Assembly (NCBI RefSeq): GCF_963169125.1
Contig: NC_084794.1
Coordinates: forward strand, 117,342,358-117,406,357
DNA from: Humulus lupulus
Taxonomy: Eukaryota; Streptophyta; Magnoliopsida; Rosales; Cannabaceae
Reading direction: 5' to 3'
DNA: 64,000 bases
How positions within the stretch are numbered: the stretch's first letter is position 1; every line of letters begins with the position of its first letter. The notes under the pieces are model-generated. The model searched no databases and had not been told where the DNA came from. It saw nothing but the letters and a program-made list of their open reading frames with translations. The translations under genes and the position numbers were made by a program. Below are positions 9,925 through 21,346 of the stretch, one piece after another.

Positions 9925-12900
9925 CTAATGCCTTAATTCTACTAATCCCATTTCCTTGATATGCTTATCAAATGTAGCTTCTGGTAGTGTCTTGGTAAAC
10001 GGATCTGTAAGATTGTCTTCAATTGCAATCTTCATAACCTTCACATCTCCCCTAGCCACATATTCTCGAATAAAGTGATACTTCCTTTCTATATGCTTAC
10101 TCCTCTTGTGACTTCGAGGTTCTTTGGAGTTGGCTATCGCTCCTGTATTGTCACAAAACAACACAAGCGATTTATCCATTTTTGGAATAACACCAAGATC
10201 CAAATACAACTTCTTTAGCCAGACTATTTCCTTAGCTGCTTCTGACGCAGCTATGTACTCAGCCTCCATGGTGGAATCTAAGATTGCAGACTGCTTTACG
10301 CTTCTTCAAATCACAGCTCCACCCCCAAGAGTAAACACCATTCCAGAAGTAGACTTCCTGTCATCAACTTTAGTCTGAAAATCTGAATCGGTGTAGCCTA
10401 CAGAGTTCAGAACACCACCCTTGTAGACTAACATATAATCCCTAGTCCGTCTCAAATACTTCAGGATATGCTTAACTGCTATCCAATGTTCCGGTCCTGG
10501 GTTTGACTGATACCTTCTCACTACTCCCACTGCATAGCAGATATCTGGTATAGTACACAACATGGCATACATCAGACTTCCAACTACAGATGCGTAAGGA
10601 ACTTTTTTCATTGCATCTTCCTCTTCAGGAGTCTGGGGAGACTGCTTCTTTGAAAGATGAATTCCATGGCGGGACGGTAGACGCCCTTTCTTGGAATTTG
10701 TCATTGAGAAACGTTCAAGCACTTTATCAATGTAAGCTGCTTGAGATAGAGCTAAAAGTTTGTTTTTTCTATCCCTGATGATCTGGATACCTAGAACATA
10801 ACTTACTTCACCCAAATCCTTCATCTGGAATTGAGTGCTCAGCCAATTCTTCACATCTGATAATTTCTTAACATTGTTCCCAATGAGTAAGATATCATCT
10901 ACATAAAGAACCAGGAATACCACTATTTGATTTGCCTCAGTTGGTAAACACATGGCTCATCAATATTTTGTTCAAAGCCATAGGTTTTGATTATTTCATC
11001 AAACCTAAGATTCCAGGAAAGAGAAGCTTGCTTAAGTCCATAGATGGACCTATTTAACTTACAAACTCTTCCTTCTTGTCCAAATACTTTAAATCCTTCT
11101 GGCTGATTCATATAAATGACTACGTCAAGCTTTCCATTAAGAAAAGTTGTCTTGACGTCCATTTGCCAGATCACATAGTCGAGAGCGGCTGCTATGGATA
11201 GGAGGATGTGAATGGATTTGAGCATGGCTACCGGACTAAAAGTTTCCTCATAGTCCCCACCTTCTCTTTGGGTATAACCCTTTGCCACTAATCAAGCTTT
11301 ATAAGTCTCGATATTTCCATCAACACCTCATTTCTTCTTGTAGATCCACTTGCACCCAATGGCCCTAAAGTCACTAGGTGCTTCCACAAGATCCCAAACA
11401 GAATTTGAGTACATGGACTCCATTTACTGTTTAATGGCTTCGAGCCATAGTTCCTTTTCAGGGCTAGCCATTGCCTATTTGAAAGACAACGGATCATCAT
11501 CACTAGTGTCACCAACAACCATATTGGTTTCACCATCCAAACCATAGCGAACTGGGTTCCTAGAAACCCTCCCACTACGACGAGGCACCATGACTGTTTG
11601 CTCAGGAACAGTGGCACTTTCTTCATTTAAATCGAATTGCATCGGTTGGACATGAAGAGTGGGAATTTCATCATCAACTTGCATTGATAACGATGGAACA
11701 TTGGTTGGAGTCAATTCTTTAATCATCTCCTCTAAAACTACTTTGCTGTGAGGTTTAAAGTTCTGGACATAGTCATTTTCCAGAAAAGTAGAATTTGTAG
11801 AAGTAAACACTTTCTTTTCTGAATGACTATAGAAAAGTCCACCCCGAGTATCTTTAGGATAGCCAACAAACATGCAAACTTCAGTTCGTGGTTCTAGCTT
11901 TCCCTCCTTTTTCCTCAGGACGTGAGCAGGACACCCCCAAATTCTATAATGGCGTAAACTAGGTTCACAACCATTCCAGCGTTCTAAAGGTGTTTTGGGG
12001 ATTGATTTTGACGGCACGACATTGAGAATGTCATTCGCGGTTTCAATTGCATGTCCCAAAAACGAAGTTGGTAGAGTTGAGTAACTAAGCATGCATCTAA
12101 CCATTTCCAATAACGTTCTGTTTTGGCGTTCCGCTACACCATTTTGTTGCGTAGTACCTGGGGCAGTAAGTTGTGATAAAATCCCAAGTTTAGTTAAGTG
12201 ATCTTGGAACTGCATATCCAAATATTCTCCACCCCTATCAGATCGCAAGATCTTTAACCTTTTACCTAATTAGTTCTGAGCCATTGCTAGGAATTCCTGA
12301 AACTTTGAAAATGTTTCTGATTTCCTATGCATTAGGTAAAGACATGAGTATCTAGAGTAATCGTCAATGAAAGTGAAGAAATACTTAAAACCACCCTTGG
12401 CTTGTATACTGAAAGGTCCACAAACATCTGAATGCACAAGACCAAGTGGTTCTTTGGCCCTATCACCCTTTGCAGAGAATGGATGCTTGGTTAGTTTGCC
12501 TTCTAGACAAGATTCACAGACAGGTAATTCACCTAAGGTGAGTTCCCTCAAAGGTCCGTCCTTTGTAAGTCTTTGAATCCTATCATAGCCAATGTGACCT
12601 AGTCTCAAGTGCCATAAATACATCATATTATTGTTATCGGTCTTTTGACGTTTATTGGTCCTATGTTTAGCTACTTTGAATAAATCATTATTAAGAGCGA
12701 GGGGTTCGTTAGGTCGCAGAATATAAAGCCCGTTTTCCAAATATGCAATACACAATTGTGATCCATTGAAATAAATAGATATATTAAAACTTGTGAAAGT
12801 CATAACAAATCGTTCTAATTGCAACATGGAAACTGAAATTAAATTTCTACTAAAATCCGGAATAAAAAATACATCTTTTAAAATTAAGTATTTATTTCCG

Positions 12901-13055
12901 AACTTCAGACGAGCTATTCCTCTAGCTTGGACCACAACGAATGCTCTGTTCCCAACTCTAAGCTTTAAGACGCCTTCGTTCACTTCCTCCCATGATTCAA
13001 GAAGCTTTGTTTTTCTTGTTCTTCCCCTTAGGCGTTTGTGCACTTGGTTGTGCAC
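9925..13055 (-). pseudogene. Cop1 pol: integrase, reverse transcriptase, RNase H
   Basis: Copia pol in order on the minus strand. 13055-12270 holds the protease-distal region, GAG-pre-integrase zinc finger (WHLRLGHIGYDR...CESCLEGK) and integrase start (HSDVCGPF, first Asp). 12248-11475 has IRSDRGGEYL (second Asp) and GVAERQNRTLL (Glu). RT starts in 11288-10923 (QMDVKTTFLNG, IYGLKQASLSW) and continues in 10953-10306 with catalytic YVDDILLIG. RNase H spans the end of that frame and 10269-9925 (MEAEYIAASEAAKE; SKHIERKYHFIRE). Stops occur near 12268, 11473, 11430, 11290 and 10304, and the frame shifts near 10945. The protease active site is absent (see the gag entry). The copy is inactive, but its motifs are readable. 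Confidence 0.92.
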
Positions 13056-13548
13056 TCGTCTTTGCAGCCTTTGCAGGCTTGGGGTTGTTTATTTGTCCAC
13101 CTTTCCTCTTGTTTCCAGCTTTCGAAGACGAAGCTTGGTTAGCTTCAGCCTTAGCTAGATGAGAAGCAACATCAAAAGTCTTATTTTCACCTCCTTTACT
13201 AGGTCCACCCATGACAGGTTCAATAATCTGAAGCTCGTTCATGAGCTGCGTCAGACCATAGTTGAGTTGAGCACGGATGTACAAACACGGTGCCATCCGA
13301 GAATTTACGGTGCCATCACGAACGTGCAGAGACGGTGCTATCCAAGAATTTACGGTACCATCACGAGCATTGATGGTGCCATCACTAACGTGTAGACACG
13401 GTGCTCGTTCTGGGGATTCCTTAATCATGACGAACTCGGAGTTGTCACCAATCAACTCTATGTTGATATTCTGCTTCCAATTAAGGAAGTTTTCTCCAGT
13501 GAGTTTCTCCATCGATAGTTGAGAAAGGATGGGAGTAGACATAAACAC
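12997..13548 (-). pseudogene. Cop1 gag, internally deleted with tandem repeat
   Basis: A 183-residue frame starting MFMSTPILSQLSMEKLTGENFLNWKQNI, the usual N-terminus of copia Gag. After about residue 45 the expected capsid core is missing. In its place is a repeated segment with units beginning APCLHV, APSLHV and APCLYI and sharing DGTVNS/DGTINA (DNA about 13265-13410). Gag-like sequence then resumes (LTQLMNELQIIEP). The C-terminus is Lys-rich (KGKNKKNK), but the CCHC knuckle that should follow is absent. So is the DSGAT-type protease active site: the next frame begins in the region just beyond it (WEEVNEGVLKLRVG). The copy is likely non-autonomous by deletion. Confidence 0.8.
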
Positions 13549-15900
13549 TACTTAGCTTAAAACTACAAATTACCAATAAAATAGAAATCAATCACATTTG
13601 CTCAATAAAACTTCTATTCACACAAATGTCAAGAAATAGCACAACATATACCAAAAATATGTAAGATATGAGAAAAAAATACCAAAAATAATCATATCTC
13701 TATTTCTTTAGGTTTTTAACTAATCTATGATATCCTTGTCCCGGTTGGTGAGAGTAAAAGATACCACTAGTTAAATAGAGTTGTAAAATCATTTAATAAT
13801 GGACACCATTATTAACAACCTACTATTCGATCAAAATAAGAAAACAAAATCTCTTATTTTATGAGCTAGACCCACGGTTTTAATAATCATAGATTTAGTC
13901 CTAGTAATCACCGTAGGGGTGAGTCTAGTAGAATTTGACCTATAATTATCTATCTTTCGAAATCCAACCTTGTCAAAATAACTAATGAACACCTTCCGTA
14001 GGGGGACGAATCAAAGCACCTCGAGGCCCCATTAAGCTATTGACTATGTTAAACCAACGATGGAGATCGAATAAAATTCTTAAAATAAGCTCATTATAAA
14101 ATTAAAATTAGTATTTTTATTATTTATTTTTAGAAAATTAATGACTATGGTTTTCCAAAAAAATTAAACAGATTAAAATTTTTAAAACCAAAGTCCTATA
14201 ATTTCTTATTAATTCTAAAGTGTCACATTGAAACAAATTCAATTAATTTAGAATTAATTTGTTGCTAATAAATATTTAGGTTTAACTAATATAATGAACC
14301 TATACAATTAAGTCCAACTCAGGTAAATGGGCCTTAACAATTGGGCTTGTATGGAGGAGGGCTGGGTCCAGTATGTCGTTCCCATTACAAAGGTCTCCTA
14401 TCTTCCATACAAGGTCCAAAAGATAGGAATTTAAACCTTCGTTTTATTAATTGATTAGACACATTATAGTCATGCAAAGCAAATGGGCCTTCACAAGTGG
14501 AATCATCCACAATAGAGGAATTTAAACTTTACATTTTCTAATGGGCCCAAATAAAACCTATTATTTTATGAATATTTTATTTGGCAAAATACCATATATC
14601 TAACAAACATATGGGTCATTATATGCATCTAAGCCCAATTGCAAAAATACCACATATAGTGCAAACAGTCATGTTATAATTTGATGGGCCTAATCATGTT
14701 ACTATATGAGCAATTCTATGAATTTATGCAAAAATACCACAATTTATTTCATTTGCAAAAATACCACAATTAATTACCTAGAATTTATCAAAAATAATTC
14801 AAATTGATTAAATTTTTATAAAAAATAAGTCAATTTAAATGAAATTTATCAACAATTAACAATAGTTAATTTAAATTTCATTTATCAACAATCAACTTGG
14901 TTTTAGGTTAATTTGACAAAAAAAATATTAATTTAATTTAAATAGGATTTATCAACAATTAACCAAAGTTAATTTAAATCCCATTAAAAAAATATATTTT
15001 ATTAATTGGCTGAAAAAAAAATGATATTTTTCAAAATTTAACCAATTTTAAATTTTAAAACCAATATCTTAACTATTTTCCAAAATATCTTGTGTTGTTA
15101 TAACTATTAGCTAATATTTTAACCATTAAAAAATATATATATAAATAGTTATAACAACCCTAAAATATCTCAAAATAGTTAAACAAATTCAAGTATCCAT
15201 AAAAATATCTAACTAACAATATTCAAATTTCAAATAATTTAAATATTAAAAACTATAGAATAAAAAGATATTTAAATTTTCAAATAAAGATTTAATAAAA
15301 ATATCAAGAATTTAAATGAAAACATCTTAAATATCTGATATCATAATTCTAATATTTTAATATATTAAAAGATTTAAAATTATGTTGTTAGTCTATTTTT
15401 AAATTTGAATTTGAATGTTTGTAGAAAATATCTAATTATTTAAATCTCAACTAACAAAAATATCTTATTTTTAAAAAAAAAAGTTAAATGATAAAACAAA
15501 AAAGATATTTTTGGTTTTGATTATAAATAATTTATTTCTACAAATTTTAATTTAAAAAAAATATTTTTGAAAAAAAAAAAAGATGAATAGTACCTTTGGT
15601 ATTGTTCACGCTGGTGGCTGGTGTGCGTGCGCGCGCATGGGAGCCAGGCCAAATTTTTCCAAAAAGAATTTTGAGCAATTTTTCAAACCAAAACCATTTT
15701 CTAATTAATTTTTAACATGTTTTACACAAAATAAAGCATATATAAAAATTAATAGCAAAGAAAACACAACAAAATAACCTAAAAATTGCTAAAATTCACA
15801 TAAAATCAATATGCTCATAAAAACATGAAAACCATCCAATTATTCAAACATATCAAATAATCCAATTTTAAACATGTTCATGCATGAAAATAAAGATTAC
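13549..15900 (-). other. Cop1 long AT-rich leader
   Basis: About 2.35 kb between the PBS and gag with no convincing gene. It is very AT-rich. Between about 14580 and 14775 it holds four dispersed copies of a GCAAAAATACCA-type word. An alternating purine-pyrimidine stretch GTGTGCGTGCGCGCGCATG sits near 15619-15638. Confidence 0.7.
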
Positions 15901-15917
15901 CAAAGGCTCTGAGGCCA
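15901..15917 (-). other. Cop1 primer binding site
   Basis: Minus strand TGGCCTCAGAGCCTTTG starts 2 nt from the 5' LTR end. The usual copia site pairing with initiator Met tRNA is TGGTATCAGAGC. Here TA is replaced by CC, so pairing is weakened at two positions. Confidence 0.75.
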
Positions 15918-15919
15918 GT

Positions 15920-16031
15920 TGTTGGATTAGCTTATATAGGATCTTTATTTATTTTCATGTATATCTAATATTAAACAAATTAATACGAGATAGCTTAAAA
16001 CATGTTTCTAAAATTGAATTCAAAGAGAAAC
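15920..16031 (-). repeat. Cop1 5' LTR, first piece
   Basis: 112 bp equal to the start of the 8056-9900 LTR. Tat2 splits it after AGAGAAAC. The flanking GAAAC (16027-16031) is the Tat2 TSD. Confidence 0.95.
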
Positions 16032-16784
16032 TGTACGCCCTAATTTTCCACGGGCTATTAGCGAGTTGAGATATGGCATAATTATATCAGCCACGTGGTT
16101 ACCACGTGGCCGGAGCTACTGTTTCCAGGTCCTACCTCTTTAGCTCGAGGTAGCCAAAGGTTTATCAAGATTATTTAAGGGCCGAGTCAGAAATATGAAG
16201 ACCGCGGGTCAAGAAGGCATCCAGCTCGAGGCACGAGCTGGAGTTGGACGCTGTGACCCTTTACAAAGTCAACCACACAATGTAAACGTGCATATATCAA
16301 ACATCACGTGTCTAATATATCCCTGAATACTCGGACACGCAGCATGAACGTGCGTGTTCAGGCACCCACGACTGGATTGGGCCGTGCGACCCATTATCCC
16401 CCTTACCTATTGATTAGACCACACTTCATTTGTCAGGTTTTAGGAATTAATCATGAATGTCACAGAAGTGACATGATGGGTAAGAAGGTCACGGGATGGC
16501 CCCCCTTACCAACCCCCAGGTGCCCTCTCCTATAAATATGGAGACCCTGGGAGTTGCAAAGGGTTGGATTCTATTGTGTAACGAAATACCCTGTAAAAGA
16601 ATACCAGAAATATACCAATAATATTGGCTGGTGGAGTAGAAGGATTTTAACCTTCGAACCACCTAAAAACGTATTAGTGTCATCAGTTCATTTTAAGATC
16701 ATTCATCTGTTTCGTTTCATTATTCAGCACTAATCCTTTTCTCTTATTTTCTTAATTACCTGTTGGCGAAGAACCGCGTCAACA
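16032..16784 (+). repeat. Tat2 5' LTR
   Basis: 753 bp, TGTACGCCC to CGCGTCAACA. TATA box CCTATAAATATGG is at 16529-16541. The related Tat2b LTR (57740-58510) shares both termini and the TATA region. Confidence 0.96.
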
Positions 16785-16786
16785 GT

Positions 16787-16806
16787 TTGGTGCTTTCATT
16801 GAGAGC
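16787..16806 (+). other. Tat2 primer binding site
   Basis: TTGGTGCTTTCATTGAGAGC begins 2 nt after the LTR. The same 20 bases follow the Tat3 5' LTR (51809-51828, minus), although the two LTRs are unrelated, which supports a functional PBS. I could not name the primer tRNA. Confidence 0.75.
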
Positions 16807-16839
16807 TTGTTAGATTGGTCCTATCGCAAATATCCAACT

Positions 16840-19130
16840 ATGGTGATCACTCGATCAAGACACGGTAACGAGGCGAATCAACATGATGGGCAGGAGGCCC
16901 ATCATACCGCCGTCTCCGGTGAGCAAAACCTCGAAGTTCAGCAGCGGCCGGGCAAGCAGCCAATAGGCCAGGATGACACCGGAAGTTCGACACCCCGGCC
17001 ACCTAATCCAAACTCGGACTTTTACACGGCGGCAGAGATGGAGAATGCTCAGCTGAGGAGTCGGCTGGCGAAAGCTAATCAGCAGATTAAGGAGGTGTTC
17101 GCCCGACTACCCCCTCTGACAACCGACGTTAACGTCGGAAAGAGGCAAGGCGAGACTCATAAGTCCCGCCGGGGTAATCGGTCCAGGCCTAGCCGCTCGA
17201 CCAGACCTCCGACATCCAACTCTACTCCCTCATCGCTCCACCGAGAGGCAATCTTCGAAGAACTACCCAGGGCCGAGCAACAGTATAGCCGCTCGGTCCG
17301 AACTTCAACTCCCACCTCACTGCCAGCATCGAGCGCGCCCAGGAGGGCTCGAGGGAAATCTAGAAGGAGATCCGGGGAGGGCTCACAGCGACAGCCCGTC
17401 CCGGCCAGCTGCCCTGCGCCCCTCTCAGATCGCCAGGCGCAAGGCCTGCAAGTTGGCAGGGCCGAAAGGCCCCTACCTAACCTGATCCGCCCTGACGGAA
17501 CCAGGATTGCATCCCCGGTCAGGCATCCTCCTTCACCTATAAGATATTCATCTCCTCCTCGGCCTATCCGAGATATTCCAGCTTATGGGAGTAGCAGGAG
17601 AAACCCTCCATCTGCAAGACCTTCCCATCGTAGCAGGGCGCCCAGAGAATCCTGGGTCCTCACCCCCGGGGGCAGGCTCCGAGCTTCTCTAACGGGAGCT
17701 ACTGGACCAGAAGTTTCCGAAGTGACCTTTCTGGCGGAGACTTGCGCCAACGCCTAAGCTCGGCGCAAAGTCCTCAGGTCACCCCGAAGGGCGACCTACG
17801 AGATCGCCTAAACTCTCATAGGGGGGACCCGGTAGGAAGTGGCAGCCGTGCTCGCTCAAGGGGAGACATGTCCGAGGTACGTGACGGCGAGAATGTCCCA
17901 AATAACCTATCTCAAGATAGGAGGGGCAATAACCCACCAAACGCATACCATGGATCCGGTGCTGTTGAACAGCCCCGGAATAACCAAGGAGATCAGAACA
18001 AAACCCTTGAGTGCCTAGTTCAGATGGAGGAGCTAATGAGGAAGCTCCTGTCAGAGAAAGAAGAAGATGAATATGATTCAGGGGACGAGCTTGAGCTCTT
18101 CGCCCCTAGCATAGCAGCAACGGCATACCTGCCCAGTTTCCGTATGCCGCACCTGTCCAAATTCAACGGCGACGGAGATCCGTCAGATCATCTGGGTATG
18201 TTCAATACCCTGATGATGGCCCAAAACATTGGCCCCGAGCTGAGGTGTTTAATATTTCCCTCCACACTAACCGGGGCGGCCAGGTAGTGGTTCAAACAAA
18301 GTAAGAAACAGTCAATCAGCTCCTGGAAAACTTTCTCTGCTGACTTCAAGAGAGCATTCTGAGCCTCCCAGGCTGCCCACGTCAAAGCCGACTCCCTGGC
18401 CAACGTGAGGCAACAATCCGACGAGCCTCTGAAGGCTTAGCTGAGCAGGTTCGCGAACGTCACTGCACGGGCCAGAGACGCAGATGACAGCTCCAAACTC
18501 ATGGCTTTGAGGACTGGAATCCTCGTCGGAGGGGGACTCTGGAATGAGATACAAAGGAAGGGAGTCAGCTCAGTAAATGAATTCCTAAATAGGGCCCAGT
18601 GGTGGATCAACTTGGAGGAGGCCCAAGCCTCAGCTGTAGGAACCAGCCAGGTCCCTGAGCAGCCCGCTGGAGTAGGAACGGAGGTCGTGACAGCGACCCA
18701 GAACGTTACACCGAATAACCAATTTGGTGGAGGCAAGAGAAAGGGGAACGCCGAGGGCAACCAGCACGGCCCCAAGAAGAATAAGTTCGTGGAAAAATTT
18801 AAGCCGGTCTACGCGACTTATACGGAGCTCACCCACTCTAGGGAGAACATCTTCCTAGCAAACTCTGCTCGCCTCCCTTGGAAGAAGTCGGAGCCGTTAA
18901 AGCACCAGAAAGGGAAGCGAGACACCTCCAAATTTTGCCATTTCCACAACGACGTTGGCCACAATACCGATGATTGTAGACACCTGAAAGATGAGATCGA
19001 GACTCTCGTCAGAGCCGGCCCCTTGGCTCAGTATGTGCGGAACAGGGTTCCGGCAAGCCGACCTGCACTGGAAGCCCCGATCAGTCAGCGCGAGTCCCGG
19101 GTAGATCAGGACGTCCCTCCTCCAGTGATA
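16840..19130 (+). pseudogene. Tat2 gag
   Basis: Gag (capsid and nucleocapsid) of a Tat element. The start chosen is MVITRSRHGNEANQ at 16840, inside a frame open from 16807. The N-terminal 300 residues are Arg/Ser/Pro-rich and low complexity. The frame shifts near 17740. The capsid core follows from about 18000 (LPSFRMPHLSKFNGDGDPSDHL). Stops fall at 18285-18287 in an AR-stop-WF context, about 18359 and 18438. After them the core continues (FLNRAQWWINLEEAQAS) to a CCHC zinc knuckle CHFHNDVGHNTDDC near 18937-18978, which would bind element RNA. Several stops look like G-to-A or C-to-T changes, as expected for methylated DNA. Not functional as it stands. Confidence 0.88.
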
Positions 19131-19799
19131 GGAGGAGAGATCTCCACAATCTCTGGGGGTCCTCATTTGGCTGGCACGGGCAGGGGTGCCCAAAAGAGGT
19201 ACGTAAATGAACTCAAGGCGCATAATGGAGTAGAGTTCGTCCCCGAGCAACATCTGCCAAAGCAGCAGCGATTGGAGAGGCAACCAATCATTTTTACTAA
19301 AGAAGATGCCAGTCACGTTCAGCTCCCTCATAATGACCCTCTGGTCGTAGCAGTGCAGCTCGCTAATCGGAGGGTTAGGAGACTGCTGATCGATAATGGG
19401 AGCTCAGTAAACCTTCTATTCCGATCCACGCTGGAGAAGATGGGTTTATCTGTCGCCGAACTGAAGGCGACCTCCATGATGCTTTATGGTTTCTCTGGAG
19501 AAGGATCAGCGGCTATAGGGACGATCGAGCTGGTGATCACCTTAGGAGAGGGACCTCGGACAGTCTCAAAACTCCTTGAATTCGTGGTCATCGACTGTCC
19601 CTCCGCATACAATGCCATTTTGGGTCGACCTACACTTATAGCTTTTGAAGCCATCACCTCCGTCTGCCACCTCGCGCTGAAATTCCCTTCTTCCACAGGG
19701 ATATGCATGGTCCATGGTGATCAGCTTGCTACCAGGGAATGCTACAGCATTTCCATGAAGGGAAAATTGAAACTCGGGCAGTTAACAATGGCTATCTAA
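19130..19799 (+). pseudogene. Tat2 protease region
   Basis: Retropepsin-like domain that would cut Gag-Pol. It begins around GEISTISGGPHLAG, with the active-site loop LLIDNGSSVNLLF near 19380-19420 (D-N-G instead of the more usual D-T-G/D-S-G). The flap region MMLYGFSGEG and second-half motif AYNAILGRPTL follow. It is in one frame with the zinc knuckle and ends at a TAA at 19797-19799 inside what should be continuous polyprotein. Confidence 0.85.
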
Positions 19800-19826
19800 G
19801 GTGGAGAAGAGGAATCTCAGGAACCT

Positions 19827-21346
19827 TTGCCTAGTCCTGAGATTGAAAAACCTCAGAGCACCGAAGGGGAAAGTATCGTCCTAAGTGAGGATATTGATCC
19901 CCGAATAGGCGAGGATAAGTCCGAGCTCCAAGCTATTGAAGAGCTCGAGGAAGTAAATATCGATCCAAAAAATCCCTCACGGATGGTCAAGCTCGGGAAA
20001 AACCTCTATGACAAGAGGAAGGCGGAGCTGATCAAATTTCTGCAGGAGAACCTGGATGTGTTAGCATGGTCACACGAGGATATGGTGGGAATCAGTCCAA
20101 ATGTCATCATGTGCACCCTTCATTTGGATAAGAGTGTTCCTGCAAAGTCCAAGAAACAAAGGCGCCTGGGAACAACTCGGGCTGAAGCCCTAGAATAAGA
20201 AGTAGCACGGCTCAAGAAATGCGACTTTATCCGTGAATCCAAGTTCTGGTTTGGGTCGCCAATCCTGTGCTGGTCCCGAAGCCCAACGAGAAATGGCGAA
20301 CTTGCATCGACTTCTCTAATCTGAATAAAGCCTGCCCCAAAGATTGTTTTCCCTTGCCAAGGATCTACCAATTGGTGGATGCCACGGTGGGACACGAGCT
20401 CATGTCCTTTATGGACGCGTACTCAGGCTACAATCAGACCGCCATGAATCCGGCGGACCAGGAGCACACCAGCTTCATGACCCCAACTAACGTTTATTGT
20501 TACAAGGTCATGTTGTTCGGAATGAAGAACGTCGGTGCTACATACCAAAGATTGGTGAATAGAATGTTTGCCAACCAGATTGGGAAGAACATGGAAGTGT
20601 ACCTTGATGACATGCTGGTCAAGTCAAAGACTACCGATCACTATGTTTCCGACCTGGAGGAATGCTTCAAGATACCAAAGGAGTACGGCATGAGGCTGAA
20701 CCCACAGAAGTGCACTTTTGGGGTCGCGTTTGGAAAATTCCTAGGTTTCATTGTCAACACTAGAGGAATCGAAGTGAACCCCGATAAGATCAGGTCATTG
20801 CTCGAGCTCCCCTCACCTAGGTCGCGAAAGGACGTCCAAGGCCTGACAGGAAGGGTGGCAGCCCTTAATCGGTTTATTTCCAAATCCACCGACAAGTGCC
20901 TGCCATTCTACAACCTGCTCCGGGGGAACAAGAAGTTCGAATGGACAGAGGACTGCGAACATGCATTCCTCGACCTGAAGGCACATCTATCCGAGCCGCC
21001 CATATTGTCCAAACCAAAGGCAGGAGAGCCTCTTTTCCTTTACCTAGCTGTCACAGAAGATGCAGCTAGTTCCGTATTGGTCCGTGAAGAAGACCTGGTT
21101 CAGAAACCAGTCTACTACATCAGCAAGAGACTTCTCGTAGCCGAGTCCCGATACCAGTTGATGGAAAAATTGGTGTTCTACCTTATCACGGCCTCCCGAA
21201 AGCTCAGGCCGTATTTTCAGTCCCACTCAATACACGTCATGACCGATCAACCTTTAAGGCAGGTTTTGCATAAACCTGAAGCATCGGGACACCTGTTGAA
21301 ATGGGCTATCGAGCTCAGTCAGTTCGAGATTTTGTACACCCCTTGA
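19827..21346 (+). pseudogene. Tat2 reverse transcriptase and first RNase H
   Basis: The linker 19827-20198 contains the conserved AWSHEDMVGI. A stop near 20199 and a frameshift near 20250 precede the RT frame 20267-21346. Motifs: VPKPNEKWRTCIDFSNLNKACPKD, SFMDAYSGYNQ, MLFGMKNVGATYQ, catalytic YLDDMLVKSK near 20598-20625, LGFIVNTRGIEVNPDK. The connection and RNase H region follows: KKFEWTEDCEHAF, ASSVLVREE, KLVFYLITASRKLRPYF. In some places it differs from Tat3: MKNVGAT where Tat3 has LKNAGAT. It ends at a TGA after FEILYTP. It would copy element RNA into cDNA. Confidence 0.92.

Larger units (their letters stand above)
8056..16031 (-). mobile_element. Cop1, Ty1/copia element, main part
   Basis: Minus-strand copia element: 3' LTR 8056-9900, pol, gag, a long AT-rich leader, PBS and the first 112 bp of the 5' LTR (15920-16031). 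Tat2 interrupts that LTR, which resumes at 28264. TSD CGTGG is at 8051-8055 and 30018-30022. It is inserted inside the Chr1 integrase zinc finger. LTRs near 1.85 kb suggest an Angela/Tork-like clade, but I did not place it phylogenetically. Confidence 0.94.

Noticed and set aside
15619..15638. GTGCGTGCGCGCGC stretch as a functional Z-DNA element
   Set aside because: It is a single short run in an old leader; nothing else supports a role.
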